Below are positions 34,653 through 44,366 of a stretch of 64,000 nucleotides of DNA, one piece after another. Position numbers and translations under genes: made by a program. The notes below the pieces were generated by a model. It was given only the letters and a program-made list of their open reading frames with translations. It ran no database searches and had not been told where the DNA came from. The stretch is taken from assembly GCF_025420585.1 (NCBI RefSeq), contig NZ_JAOEGB010000002.1, positions 1 to 64,000 of the forward strand. The letters are read 5' to 3'. The DNA comes from Planotetraspora sp. A-T 1434. Lineage in GTDB: Bacteria; Actinomycetota; Actinomycetes; Streptosporangiales; Streptosporangiaceae. Position 1 is the first letter of the stretch. Each line of letters begins with the position of its first letter.

Positions 34653-35915
34653 TCAGGAGGATCCGAGCAGGGGCTGGATCTTGCCCTTGGCCTCGGCGGC
34701 CGCGTCCTGCGGGCTCTTCGCCCCGGAGAGGACCTGCTGCTCCATGGTCCAGACGACCTCGGAGATCTGGGCGTACTTCGGACCGTAGGCCCCGCGCGGC
34801 CGGGCGGACGGCATCTGCTGGGCGAACGCCTTCACCATCGGGTGCCAGAGCCAGGCCGGGTCGTCGAGGGTGTCCTTGCGGTTCGGGATGCTGCTCAGAC
34901 CCTCGGAGATCTCCGTACGGCTGTTCGCCGGGTCGGCGAGCCAGTCGGTGAGCTTCCAGACGGCGTCGACGTTGGCGTTCTTGCCGACCGCCCACACCTC
35001 GCCGCCCAGCGGGGAGGCGGTGCCGCCCTTACCGGCCGGCCACGGGCTGACGTCCCACTCGAACTTGCCCTTCTCGACCGAGCCGAGCACCCACGGGCCG
35101 TTGAACATCATCGCGCACAGGCCCGAGCCGAACTGGTCGCCCACGTCGGACTGGCCCCACTGCAGGACGGACTTCGGCGCGCTCTTGTCCTTGTTGACCA
35201 GCGCGTCCACGTAGGTGAGCGCGTCGACGCTGGCCTGGTCGCCGAGGGTCGGGACGTCGCCGCCGGCCTGCCAGATCATCGGCAGGAACGTGAACGTGCC
35301 CTCCTCGGTGGGCGCGGCGGAGAAGCAGATGCCGGAGTGCTTGGAATCGGTCAGCTTCTTGGCGTCGGCGCGCAGCTCGTCCCAGTTCTGCGGGGGCGTG
35401 GAGAGCCCGGCCGCCTTGAACAGGTCCTTGTTGTACCAGAGCGCCGTCGTGTTGCTCCGGAACGGGACGCCGTAGAACTTGTTGTCGTACTGCACGCTCT
35501 TGATGACGAAGTCAAGGTACTTGTCCTTGCTCGCCCACGTGGACATCTTGCTCGTCAGGTCCGCCAGCGCGCCCTGCGAGGCGAAGACCGGCACGTCACT
35601 GTTGTCGATCGCGGCGATGTCGGGGAACTTGCCCGTCGCGGCGGCCTGGAGCAACTTGGTGCGGAAGTCGGCGAAACCGATCGCGGTGCGCTGGATGTCC
35701 ACGCCGGGGTGGCTGTCCTCGTACTTCTTGATCAGCGCGTTCACCGCCGCGTCGGACTGCGGCGAGTAGCCGAAGTAGTCCCACCAGGTGATGGTGACCT
35801 TGTCACTGCCCCCCTGGTCCTGCTTTGTCGTGTCACCACCGGATCCGCCGGAGCCACACGCGGTCAGAGCGGATAAAGCGGCGATCGCGGCGACGGCGCG
35901 ACAGGTCCAGTTCAT
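34653..35915 (-). CDS. CUT1 sugar-binding lipoprotein
   Basis: 420 residues. The signal peptide ends in the lipobox LTAC (cysteine about residue 20), followed by a Gly/Ser-rich tether. The cluster-B sugar-binding fold is seen in 'VTITWWDYFGYSPQSDAAVNALIKKYEDSHPGVDIQ', 'RTKLLQAAATGKFPDIAAIDNSDVPVFASQGALADL', 'YGVPFRSNTTALWYNKDLFKAAGL' and 'AMMFNGPWVLGSV'. Anchored outside the membrane, it delivers substrate to the two permeases. The start codon shares one base with the stop of the upstream oxidoreductase gene. Confidence 0.93.
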   Translation of the reverse strand: MNWTCRAVAAIAALSALTACGSGGSGGDTTKQDQGGSDKVTITWWDYFGYSPQSDAAVNALIKKYEDSHPGVDIQRTAIGFADFRTKLLQAAATGKFPDIAAIDNSDVPVFASQGALADLTSKMSTWASKDKYLDFVIKSVQYDNKFYGVPFRSNTTALWYNKDLFKAAGLSTPPQNWDELRADAKKLTDSKHSGICFSAAPTEEGTFTFLPMIWQAGGDVPTLGDQASVDALTYVDALVNKDKSAPKSVLQWGQSDVGDQFGSGLCAMMFNGPWVLGSVEKGKFEWDVSPWPAGKGGTASPLGGEVWAVGKNANVDAVWKLTDWLADPANSRTEISEGLSSIPNRKDTLDDPAWLWHPMVKAFAQQMPSARPRGAYGPKYAQISEVVWTMEQQVLSGAKSPQDAAAEAKGKIQPLLGSS

Positions 35916-36982
35916 TATGAGGTCTCCCTTTCGAGGAAGCGGCGGTATGTATCCCGGTTCACCGGGAGGTCAACTTCTCCGTGCTGGTCCGCGGAGAGCT
36001 GGATGGCGTTGGCGAGTTCCACTGCCGCCAGTGCCGAACGGCCGGCCCCCAGCGGAGGCTCCTCGCCCCGGAGTGCCCGGTCGAGGTTCTCGTAGAGGTC
36101 GGTGTGAGTCCCGCGACGTCCGGTCACGGATTCGAGGCGCTCCTCCGACGGCGCGGCGTAGGGGTCGCCGGGGTCGGCCGCGTAGTCGCGGAAGTCCACA
36201 GCGCTACGCCAGAGGTCGAGTCTGCCGGGGGTGAGCCGCATGCGGCCCGCCGTGCCCGTCAGCTCGATGCGCTGGACCTCGTCGGCCGCCGCCGTGGTCA
36301 CGTGGAGCGTGCCATACGCCCCACCTGCCCACTCGAGCAGCGCGGCCGCCGTGTCCTGGGTCTGGACGGGATGCTGGACGACCCTGGTCCGCGCGGTGAC
36401 GCGGTCCGGAAGGCCGGCGAGCAGGCACAGCAGGTCCAGGTCGTGCTGACCCTGGTTGACCAGCACGCCCCCGCCCTCCCCCGCCCATGTTCCGCGCCAT
36501 GGCGCGGTGCCGAAGTAGGACGACCGGCGGGGCCACGACGACACCAGTTCGACGCGGCGGACCTCCCCGAGGAAACCTTCCGCGATCAGCCGCTGGGCGT
36601 GCCGCACCTCTGGCCGGGCCCGTTGCTGGAGCGCGACGGCCAGCAGGCGGTCCGCCCGCTCGGCCTCCGCGCACATCTGGTCGGCGTCGGCCGCGGTGAC
36701 CGCGATCGGCTTCTCGACCAGGACGTGTAGGCCGGCCCGCAGGCACCGCACCACGAGATCGTGGTGCAGGCGATGCGGCGCCAGCACGACGGCGACGTCG
36801 GCGGGCTGCTCCAGCAGCCCGTCCAAGTCGTCGAAGGCGGAACAGCCCAGATCGGCTGCCGCCCGTTTGGCCTTCTCGGTGTCCACGTCGTGGACGCCCA
36901 CGACGGACCCGCCGATGGCGGCCACACCTGGAAGGTGCATGTGCCAGACGTTGGCACCCACACCGACCGCGACCAGTCGCAT
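35915..36982 (-). CDS. Gfo/Idh/MocA family oxidoreductase (first of the island)
   Basis: 355 residues. An N-terminal NAD(P)-binding Rossmann fold (LVAVGVGANVWHMHLPGVAAI) with the EKPIAV motif contributes the catalytic lysine. The C-terminal domain contains 'GEGGGVLVNQGQHDLDLLCLLAG', typical of the Gfo/Idh/MocA fold; the HDLDL histidine is a catalytic candidate. Such enzymes oxidise a ring or side-chain hydroxyl of sugars, cyclitols or glycosides. As first gene of the minus operon it lies directly behind the LacI-style operator. ATG start at 36982. Confidence 0.9.
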   Translation of the reverse strand: MRLVAVGVGANVWHMHLPGVAAIGGSVVGVHDVDTEKAKRAAADLGCSAFDDLDGLLEQPADVAVVLAPHRLHHDLVVRCLRAGLHVLVEKPIAVTAADADQMCAEAERADRLLAVALQQRARPEVRHAQRLIAEGFLGEVRRVELVSSWPRRSSYFGTAPWRGTWAGEGGGVLVNQGQHDLDLLCLLAGLPDRVTARTRVVQHPVQTQDTAAALLEWAGGAYGTLHVTTAAADEVQRIELTGTAGRMRLTPGRLDLWRSAVDFRDYAADPGDPYAAPSEERLESVTGRRGTHTDLYENLDRALRGEEPPLGAGRSALAAVELANAIQLSADQHGEVDLPVNRDTYRRFLERETS

Positions 36983-37035
36983 GTCGATCTCCTTGGTGAC
37001 GCTTCAGGGAGGGGCGGAAAGCGCCAGACCGCGGA

Positions 37036-37095
37036 GAAAGCGGTTACAAGCGACGCGGTAGAGGGTTTGTACTCCGGACAGAACAAGCATGTCAA
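37036..37095 (-). promoter_or_regulatory. Promoter and LacI-style operator of the minus-strand sugar operon
   Basis: On the minus strand TTGACA (plus 37090-37095) and TACAAA are separated by 18 bp, a good promoter. Downstream of it lies GTAACCGCTTTC (plus 37036-37047, GAAAGCGGTTAC), an imperfect palindrome at roughly +10 to +25, the usual place for repression by a LacI-family protein. The start codon of the first gene follows 50 bp later. Confidence 0.6.
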
Positions 37096-37136
37096 GGAAT
37101 ATCACCATGTGATCAACAATGGTGACCACCTTGACA
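37090..37136. promoter_or_regulatory. Nested inverted repeat between the divergent sugar operons
   Basis: TGTCAAGG (37090-37097) and CCTTGACA (37129-37136) are inverted repeats that also hold the two divergent -35 boxes. Inside them TCACCAT (37102-37108) and ATGGTGA (37119-37125) form a second perfect inverted repeat with a 10-bp centre. The result is a symmetric 47-bp element covering both promoters, a likely binding site for an activator or repressor acting on both operons. Confidence 0.6.
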
Positions 37137-37184
37137 AGTAACCGGTTTCACAGCAAGGTGGCCACTGGGTGGAAAGCGCTTGCC
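37131..37184 (+). promoter_or_regulatory. LacI-style operators in the promoter of the plus-strand sugar operon
   Basis: TTGACA (37131-37136) is a perfect -35 box; a weak -10 (CAAGGT, 37154-37159) lies 17 bp on. Two LacI-like palindromes follow or overlap it: GTAACCGGTTTC (37138-37149) within the spacer and GGAAAGCGCTTGCC (37171-37184) just downstream. The first is the exact reverse complement of the site at 42901-42912. Confidence 0.6.
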
Positions 37185-37220
37185 GACGGAGGCCGATACT
37201 TTCACGCCCGGGAGTCCCGA

Positions 37221-38683
<1,463 letters not shown>

Positions 38684-38687
<4 letters not shown>

Positions 38688-39676
38688 ACGCATCCCCCGC
38701 CGACCTCCCCCTTCCCAGAACCTCCCTCAGACGCCGGGCGGAGGGCACCAGCCTTCCGGTTTGGCTGGTGTTCGCGCTGGTGTTCGTGGTGGCCTGGGTC
38801 GCGGCCGGCACCCGGGGCGGCGACTTCGGCACCGCGGACAACCTGCGCAACATCGCCCTCCGCTCGGTCGCGCTCGGGTTGGTAGCGGTCGGGCAGACCG
38901 TCGTGGTCCTCGCGGGGTCGCTGGACCTCTCGGTGGCCTACGTCGTGAGCCTGTCCGCGGTGGCCTGCTCGGTCGTGATGACCGGCCAGACCGGGCTCAT
39001 CGTGCCGGGGGTGCTCACCGCACTGCTGCTCGGCGTGGCCGTGGGCCTCGCCAACGGGCTGGTGATCACGCGGCTGAAGGTCAACCCCTTCATCGCCACC
39101 CTCGGCGTCTCGCTCGTGCTGCGCGGCCTGCTCAACGCGACGTTCGACAACTTCGCCGGAGCCGTCCCGGAGGAGTTCCAGGCCCTCGGCTACGACCTCG
39201 TGGCCGGGATCCCGGTGTCGGTGGTGATGCTCGTGGCGGTCGTCGCGGTCACGTGGTTCCTCCTGCACAGGACGCCGTTCGGGCACCACCTCTACGCGGT
39301 GGGCGGCGACCCGGAGTCGGCCCGCATGTCGGGCATCCGGTCGGGCCGCGTGCTGGTCTTCGCGCACGTGCTGTGCGCCCTCTGCTCTGCCGCGAGCGGC
39401 GTGTTCCTGGCCAGCCGCCTCGGCGCGGGCGCGCCGTGGGTCGGGCCCGACGGCGGATACGACCTGGAGTCGATCGCGGCCGTGGTGCTCGGCGGCACGG
39501 CGCTCACCGGCGGGCGGGGGCGGCTGCTCGGCACGGTCGCGGCGGTGCTGATCCTCGCGGTCGTCGACTCGGTGTTCAACCAGTTCCAGGCCGATCCGTT
39601 CCTCCGCACCCTCGTCCGCGGCCTGATCATCGTGGGCGCCGTCGCCCTGTACGCCTATCGGGGTGGTCGCCGATGA
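38684..39676 (+). CDS. CUT2 sugar ABC permease, RbsC-like (first)
   Basis: 330 residues with 8-10 hydrophobic helices. RbsC/AraH signatures: 'GQTVVVLAGSLDLSVAYVVSLSAV', 'GLANGLVITRLKVNPFIATLGVSLVLRGL' and 'VGGDPESARMSGI', plus 'AAVVLGGTALTGGRGRLLGTVAAVLIL'. The GTG start overlaps the ATPase stop codon by 4 bp. It probably forms a heterodimeric channel with the next gene, as two different permeases are encoded rather than one. Confidence 0.93.
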
Positions 39677-40608
39677 CAGGAGCACCGATGACGGGAGCGT
39701 TGCGGCGGGTCCCGGCGATCTGGCTGGTGCTGCTCATCGTCACCGCGGTGATCATCTGGCGGAACCCGTCGTTCGCCGAGCCCCTGTCGCTGCTGACGTT
39801 CCTGAAGCGGTCGGCCCCGCTGATCGTCCTGACGGCCGGGCAGCTCTTCGTGATCGTAACGGGCGAGTTCGACCTGTCCGCCGGCGCGCTGATCACCGCC
39901 TGCGTCGTGGTCGCGGCCAAGGTGTCCGCGGGCGACCCCGCCCTCACCTGGCCGGTCATCGGGCTGCTGGCGCTGCTCGGCGCCGGGGTCGGGCTGGTCA
40001 ACGGCCTCGTGACGACCCTCCTGCGGGTGCCGTCGTTCATCACGACGCTGGGCATGATGCTCGTGCTGAACGGCGCGGTGTTCCTGTGGACCGGCGGCTC
40101 CCCGACCGGATCCCTGGCTCCCGAGTTCCGGCAGTACGGCCGCGAGACGGGCTACGCCGTGGCCGTGACGGCCGTGGTCGTCGCCGTCGCGTGGCTGCTG
40201 CTCCACCGGTCGCGGTTCGGGCACCTGGCGCTGGCCACGGGCGGAGGCACCCGGGCCGCCGCTCTGTCCGGCGTCCCCGTGGCGCGGATGCGCATCATCG
40301 CCTTCGTCATCTCCGGGCTCTCGGCCGTCGTCGCGGCGATCCTGCTCGCCGGCTTCGCGGGCCTGTCCAAAGAGGCGGGCGCGGGTTACGAATTCCAGGC
40401 AATCTCCGCGGTCGTCCTCGGTGGCGCCGTGCTCGGCGGCGGGCGTGGGACCGCCGGCGGCGCGGTCGCCGGCGCCCTCACCCTCCAGTGCCTGTTCACT
40501 CTTCTCAATCTTCTGGGCCTGGAGAAGCCCCTTCGGGATACCGTCCAGGGTGTCCTGATCATTCTCGCGGCGGCCTTCGCCGCCTACCGTCTGCGTAAGG
40601 AACAGTGA
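39673..40608 (+). CDS. CUT2 sugar ABC permease, RbsC-like (second)
   Basis: 311 residues from the ATG at 39673, which overlaps the previous stop codon (ATGA); another ATG at 39688 is possible. Motifs parallel the first permease: 'GQLFVIVTGEFDLSAGALITACVVV', 'GLVNGLVTTLLRVPSFITTLGMMLVLNG', 'TGGGTRAAALSGVPV' and 'AISAVVLGGAVLGGGRGTAGGAVAGALTL'. About 8-10 membrane helices. Translationally coupled on both sides. Confidence 0.93.
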   Translation: MTGAPMTGALRRVPAIWLVLLIVTAVIIWRNPSFAEPLSLLTFLKRSAPLIVLTAGQLFVIVTGEFDLSAGALITACVVVAAKVSAGDPALTWPVIGLLALLGAGVGLVNGLVTTLLRVPSFITTLGMMLVLNGAVFLWTGGSPTGSLAPEFRQYGRETGYAVAVTAVVVAVAWLLLHRSRFGHLALATGGGTRAAALSGVPVARMRIIAFVISGLSAVVAAILLAGFAGLSKEAGAGYEFQAISAVVLGGAVLGGGRGTAGGAVAGALTLQCLFTLLNLLGLEKPLRDTVQGVLIILAAAFAAYRLRKEQ

Positions 40609-41795
40609 TGCCGAACAGACTTGCCGCCTCCCTGGCGGTAGCCGTGTTATCGCTCACGGCCTGCAGCTCCACCCGGCCCGCCGGAGGCCCTCCCGCGTCG
40701 AGCGCCGCCGCCATGACGGCGTCGGCCCAGCCGGCCTCCCAGTTCTTCGACCAGGCCGCCTACGACAAGCAGCTCGCGTGGCGGAAGTCCACCCCGACCG
40801 GCGACCCGTCGAAGCCGTGGCTGCAGACCATCGAGCCGCAGATGGCCGACACGGCGAAGTTCAAGAAGCCGGGCCCCTGGCACGTGTGCTTCTCCAACGC
40901 CGGCGTCGGCAACCCCTGGCGGGTAACCGGCCTGACGACGATGAAGGAGGAGGTCAAGCTCCACAAGGAGATCGGGGAGTTCACGGTCGTCGACGCCGAG
41001 GGCAAGGACGACAAGCAGATCTCCGACATCTCCGACCTGCTCGGCAAGAAGTGCGACGCCTTGATCATCTCGCCGAACACGACCGCGGCCCTCACGCCCG
41101 CCGTCGAGAAGGCGTGCCAGAGCGGCGTGCCGGTCGTCGTCTTCGACCGCGGGGTCACCACGGACTGCCCGGTGAGCTTCGTCCACCCCATCGGCGGCTA
41201 CGCTTTCGGCACCGACTCCGCGGAGTTCATCGCGTCCAAGATCCCGAAGGGCGGGAAGGTGCTCGCCCTGCGCATCCTGCCGGGCGTGGACGTGCTGGAG
41301 AACCGCTGGGAGGCGGCCAGGCTGGCCTTCCAGAAGGCCGGGGCGAACGTCGTGGGCGCCGAGTTCACCGACGGCGACCCCGCCAAGGTGAAGACCATCG
41401 TGTCGGACTACCTCCAGCGGTTCGGCGACCTGGACGGCGTCTGGATGGACGCGGGCGCGACCACGGTCGCGGCGATCGAGGCCTTCCAGGACGCCGGCAA
41501 GCCCGTGCCGCCGATCAACGGGGAGGACCAGCAGGACTTCCTCGCGCTGTGGCAGAAGGACAAGCTCACGGCGATGGCCGCGACCTACCCGGTCTACCAG
41601 TGGCGGACCGCCGTCATCGCGGCGACCGACATCCTGTCGGGCCGGCAGGTTCCCAAGGAGTGGGTCCTGCCCGAGCCGGTGATCACCGAGCAGAACCTGG
41701 CACAGTACGTCACACCCAACATGCCCCCGCTCTTCTACCCCACCTGTGGTTGCCAGGACATGCCCGGCTTCCCGCAGACCTGGGGCGGGAAGTAA
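40608..41795 (+). CDS. CUT2 periplasmic-type binding lipoprotein
   Basis: 395 residues; an ATG at 40608 and a GTG at 40605 are adjacent. The signal peptide ends in a lipobox (LTAC). The type I periplasmic-binding fold is visible in 'VCFSNAGVGNPWRVTGLTTMKEEVKLH', 'KQISDISDLLGKKCDALIISPNTTAALTPAVEKACQSGVPVVVFDRGV' and 'DGVWMDAGATTVAAIEAFQDAGKPVPPINGEDQQDFLALW'. Compared with RbsB it has an extra N-terminal segment of about 60 residues and a cysteine-bearing C-terminus (PTCGCQDMPG). It binds the imported substrate, probably a sugar or sugar-like compound. Confidence 0.92.
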   Translation: MPNRLAASLAVAVLSLTACSSTRPAGGPPASSAAAMTASAQPASQFFDQAAYDKQLAWRKSTPTGDPSKPWLQTIEPQMADTAKFKKPGPWHVCFSNAGVGNPWRVTGLTTMKEEVKLHKEIGEFTVVDAEGKDDKQISDISDLLGKKCDALIISPNTTAALTPAVEKACQSGVPVVVFDRGVTTDCPVSFVHPIGGYAFGTDSAEFIASKIPKGGKVLALRILPGVDVLENRWEAARLAFQKAGANVVGAEFTDGDPAKVKTIVSDYLQRFGDLDGVWMDAGATTVAAIEAFQDAGKPVPPINGEDQQDFLALWQKDKLTAMAATYPVYQWRTAVIAATDILSGRQVPKEWVLPEPVITEQNLAQYVTPNMPPLFYPTCGCQDMPGFPQTWGGK

Positions 41796-41814
41796 TCGGA
41801 TCGAGGAGCACGAA

Positions 41815-42804
41815 GTGAGCACCGAGCGGGTCACGATCAGGCACGTCGCGCACAGTGCGGGCGTGTCGGTGGCGACCGTTTCCCGGGTCTTCGCCCAGTC
41901 GAGCTCGGTGTCTGAGGAGTTGACCGCGCGGGTGCTCGACGCCGCCCGCCGCCTGGGCTACACACCGCACGCGGTGGCCCAGAGCCTGGCGAGCGGCCGC
42001 ACCCGCGTGGTGGGCGTCCTGGTTCCGAACCTGGCCAACCCGTACTTCTACGCGCTGATCAAGAACATGCTCCACGAGGCCGACCGGGACGGTTACCGCC
42101 TCATCGTGGCCGACTCCGACGAGAGCCTGGCGGCCGAGCCCGCGCTCGGGATGAGCCTGCTCGGCCGGTCCGACGGCCTCATCATGCTGTCCCCGCGCTG
42201 CGGCTCGGAGGTGCTGAAGGAGCTGGGCGGCCAGGGCAAGCCGATCATGGTGGTGAACCGCCAGATCGACGAGCTGGGCCTGTCCAGCGTCCTGCTGGAC
42301 AACTTCACCCCGATGCGCCAGCTGGCCATGCACACGGTCGAGCTCGGCCACCGCCACCTGGTCTACCTGCAGGGCCCGGTCAGGTCGTGGCAGGAGAAGG
42401 AGCGGTGGCGGGCGATGCGGTCCCTGCGGGTGCCGGGCGTCACCGTGACCCCGATCCGCGCGGGCGGCACCATGGAGAACGGCCGGGACTCGGCGGACCG
42501 GGTGCTGGCCACCGGCTGCACGGCCGTGCTCGCCCACAACGACCTGACCGCGATCGGCCTGATCGCCGGCCTCAACGAGCACGGCGTCTCGGTTCCCGGC
42601 GACATCTCGGTAACCGGCTTCGACGACATCCCCTTCGCCCGGTTCACCTCCCCGGCGCTGACCACCGTCCACAGCCCGCAGGAGGACATCGGCCGCGCGA
42701 CCTGGCGGATGACCGCCGGACTGCTGCACGGCGACCGGCCGGGCGCGCGCACCATGCTCACCACCCAACCGGTGATCCGCGCCTCCACGGCCCCCCCGAA
42801 GTAA
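41815..42804 (+). CDS. LacI-family transcriptional regulator of the catabolic island
   Basis: 329 residues from the GTG at 41815 (GAGGAG ribosome site). The N-terminal LacI helix-turn-helix is 'VTIRHVAHSAGVSVATVSRVFAQ', with hinge helix 'AVAQSLASGRTRVVGVLV'. The effector domain continues with 'NPYFYALIKNMLHEADRDGYRLIVADSDE' and 'PGDISVTGFDDIPFARFTSPALTTVHSP'. It is the last gene of the plus operon (19-bp gap), so it would autoregulate. Its likely targets are the GAAASCGGTTAC sites at 37036-37047, 37138-37149 and 42901-42912. The effector is unknown. Confidence 0.93.
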   Translation: MSTERVTIRHVAHSAGVSVATVSRVFAQSSSVSEELTARVLDAARRLGYTPHAVAQSLASGRTRVVGVLVPNLANPYFYALIKNMLHEADRDGYRLIVADSDESLAAEPALGMSLLGRSDGLIMLSPRCGSEVLKELGGQGKPIMVVNRQIDELGLSSVLLDNFTPMRQLAMHTVELGHRHLVYLQGPVRSWQEKERWRAMRSLRVPGVTVTPIRAGGTMENGRDSADRVLATGCTAVLAHNDLTAIGLIAGLNEHGVSVPGDISVTGFDDIPFARFTSPALTTVHSPQEDIGRATWRMTAGLLHGDRPGARTMLTTQPVIRASTAPPK

Positions 42805-42900
42805 ACCTCCACAGCCCGTCAGAGCAAGCTCCCACGACCCCCGGAGAAGGACGAGTAGCACAGTGCGGCGAGGCCGTACAGAACGAACTCATAACGAGGA

Positions 42901-42912
42901 GAAACCGGTTAC
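42901..42912 (+). promoter_or_regulatory. LacI-style operator overlapping the ribosome site of the CoA-transferase gene
   Basis: GAAACCGGTTAC at 42901-42912 ends directly at the ATG (42913). It is identical, on the other strand, to the operator at 37138-37149. Its overlap with the ribosome-binding region could block translation-initiation access or elongation of the promoter complex. It ties the CoA-transferase unit to the sugar-transport operons. Confidence 0.65.
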
Positions 42913-44364
42913 ATGCCCACCGAGGTGATGACCGCCGCAGAGGCGGTCGCCCGGATCCCGGACGGCGCGACGGTCGCGCTCACCGGCTCCGGCGGCGGTG
43001 TCCTGGAGCCGCACGCCCTGATCGCCGCCGTCGAGGACCGGTTTCTCGGCTCCGGAGGCCCGCGCGGGCTCACCGTCGTGCACGCCTTCGGGCTCGGCGA
43101 TCGCAAGACCCGCGGGCTCAACGCACTCGCCCATGAGGGCTTGGTCAAGCGGGTCGTGGGCGGCCACTGGACCTGGGCGCCGAAGATGATCGAGCTGGCC
43201 GCGGCCGGGCGAATCGAGGCGTACTCCTGGCCCGCCGGGGCCATCAGCCTGCTGATGCGCGAGGTCGGCGCGCGGCGGCCCGGCCTCGTCACGAGGACCG
43301 GGCTGCACACGTTCGCCGACCCGCGCCACGGCGGCGGCCGGTTCAACGCCGCGGCCGAGGAGGAGCTCATCTCGCTGGTGAGGCTCGACGGCGAGGAGTT
43401 CCTGCACTACCGGCCCATGCGGGTCGACGTGGCGCTGATCCGCGGCACAGAGGCCGACCCGCGGGGCAACATCGGCTGCGGCGAGGAGGCCGCGGTGCTC
43501 GACGCGCTCGCGCTCGCCCAGGCGGCCCGGGCGAGTGGCGGCCTCGTCGTCGCCCAGGTCAAGCGCCTGCGGGGCGACCCGCTCGACCCGCGTGACGTGG
43601 TGATCCCGGCCGCCCTGGTCGACGTGGTCGTCGCCGCGCCGGACCAGTGGCAGACCTACGCCTCCGAGTACGACCCGGCGCTGTGCGGGCCGGCCGGCGG
43701 CGAGGTGACGCCCGCCCTGACCGACCCGGTCCGGGCGGCGGTCGCCCGCAGGGCCGCGCTCGAGGTCCCGGACGGCGCCGTGCTGAACGTGGGCTTCGGC
43801 ATGTCCGCGCAGGTCGTCGACGTCCTCGCGGAGCAGGGCAGGCTGCCGGGGGTCACGCTAGCCATCGAGCAGGGCCTGTTCGACGGCGTGCCGGAGACGG
43901 GCGACCTGTTCGGCGTGGCGCGCGGAGCGTCGGCGAGGGTGGCCTCGACCACCCAGTTCGACCTGTTCTCCGGGGGCCTCCTCGACGTGTGCTGCCTCGG
44001 CATGGCCCAGCTCGACGAGACGGGATCGGTCAACGTGAGCCGGTTCGGCTCGCAGATCATCGGTCCCGGCGGGTTCGTCGACATCTCGCAGAACGCCCGC
44101 AAGGCCGTGTTCTGCGGCACGTTCACCGCCAAGAACGGCACCGTGCGCAAGCTCGTCCCGAAGGTGGACGAGGTGACCTACTCCGGCCCCTTCGCGCTCG
44201 CCGAGGGCCGCGAGGCGGTCTACGTCACCGAGCGCGCGGTCTTCCGCCTCACGCCCGAGGGCGTCGAGCTCACCGAGATCGCCGAGGGCCTCACAATCGA
44301 GCGCGACATTCTCCCTTTCATGGGCTTTCGTCCCATCATCCACGACGTACGACCTATGAGGTGA
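42913..44364 (+). CDS. Family I CoA-transferase, fused alpha-beta (YdiF-like)
   Basis: 483 residues with both halves of a 3-oxoacid CoA-transferase in one chain. The N-half carries 'IPDGATVALTGSGGGVLEPHALIAAVE' (CoA-binding glycine loop) and 'NIGCGEEAAVLDALALAQAARASGG'; the C-half has 'VLNVGFGMSAQVVDVL' and the catalytic glutamate in AIEQGLFDG. It moves CoA from a donor such as acetyl- or succinyl-CoA to a carboxylic acid. The acyl-CoA dehydrogenase gene starts 2 bp later, so it should activate the acid that the dehydrogenase then oxidises. Confidence 0.9.
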   Translation: MPTEVMTAAEAVARIPDGATVALTGSGGGVLEPHALIAAVEDRFLGSGGPRGLTVVHAFGLGDRKTRGLNALAHEGLVKRVVGGHWTWAPKMIELAAAGRIEAYSWPAGAISLLMREVGARRPGLVTRTGLHTFADPRHGGGRFNAAAEEELISLVRLDGEEFLHYRPMRVDVALIRGTEADPRGNIGCGEEAAVLDALALAQAARASGGLVVAQVKRLRGDPLDPRDVVIPAALVDVVVAAPDQWQTYASEYDPALCGPAGGEVTPALTDPVRAAVARRAALEVPDGAVLNVGFGMSAQVVDVLAEQGRLPGVTLAIEQGLFDGVPETGDLFGVARGASARVASTTQFDLFSGGLLDVCCLGMAQLDETGSVNVSRFGSQIIGPGGFVDISQNARKAVFCGTFTAKNGTVRKLVPKVDEVTYSGPFALAEGREAVYVTERAVFRLTPEGVELTEIAEGLTIERDILPFMGFRPIIHDVRPMR

Positions 44365-44366
44365 CC

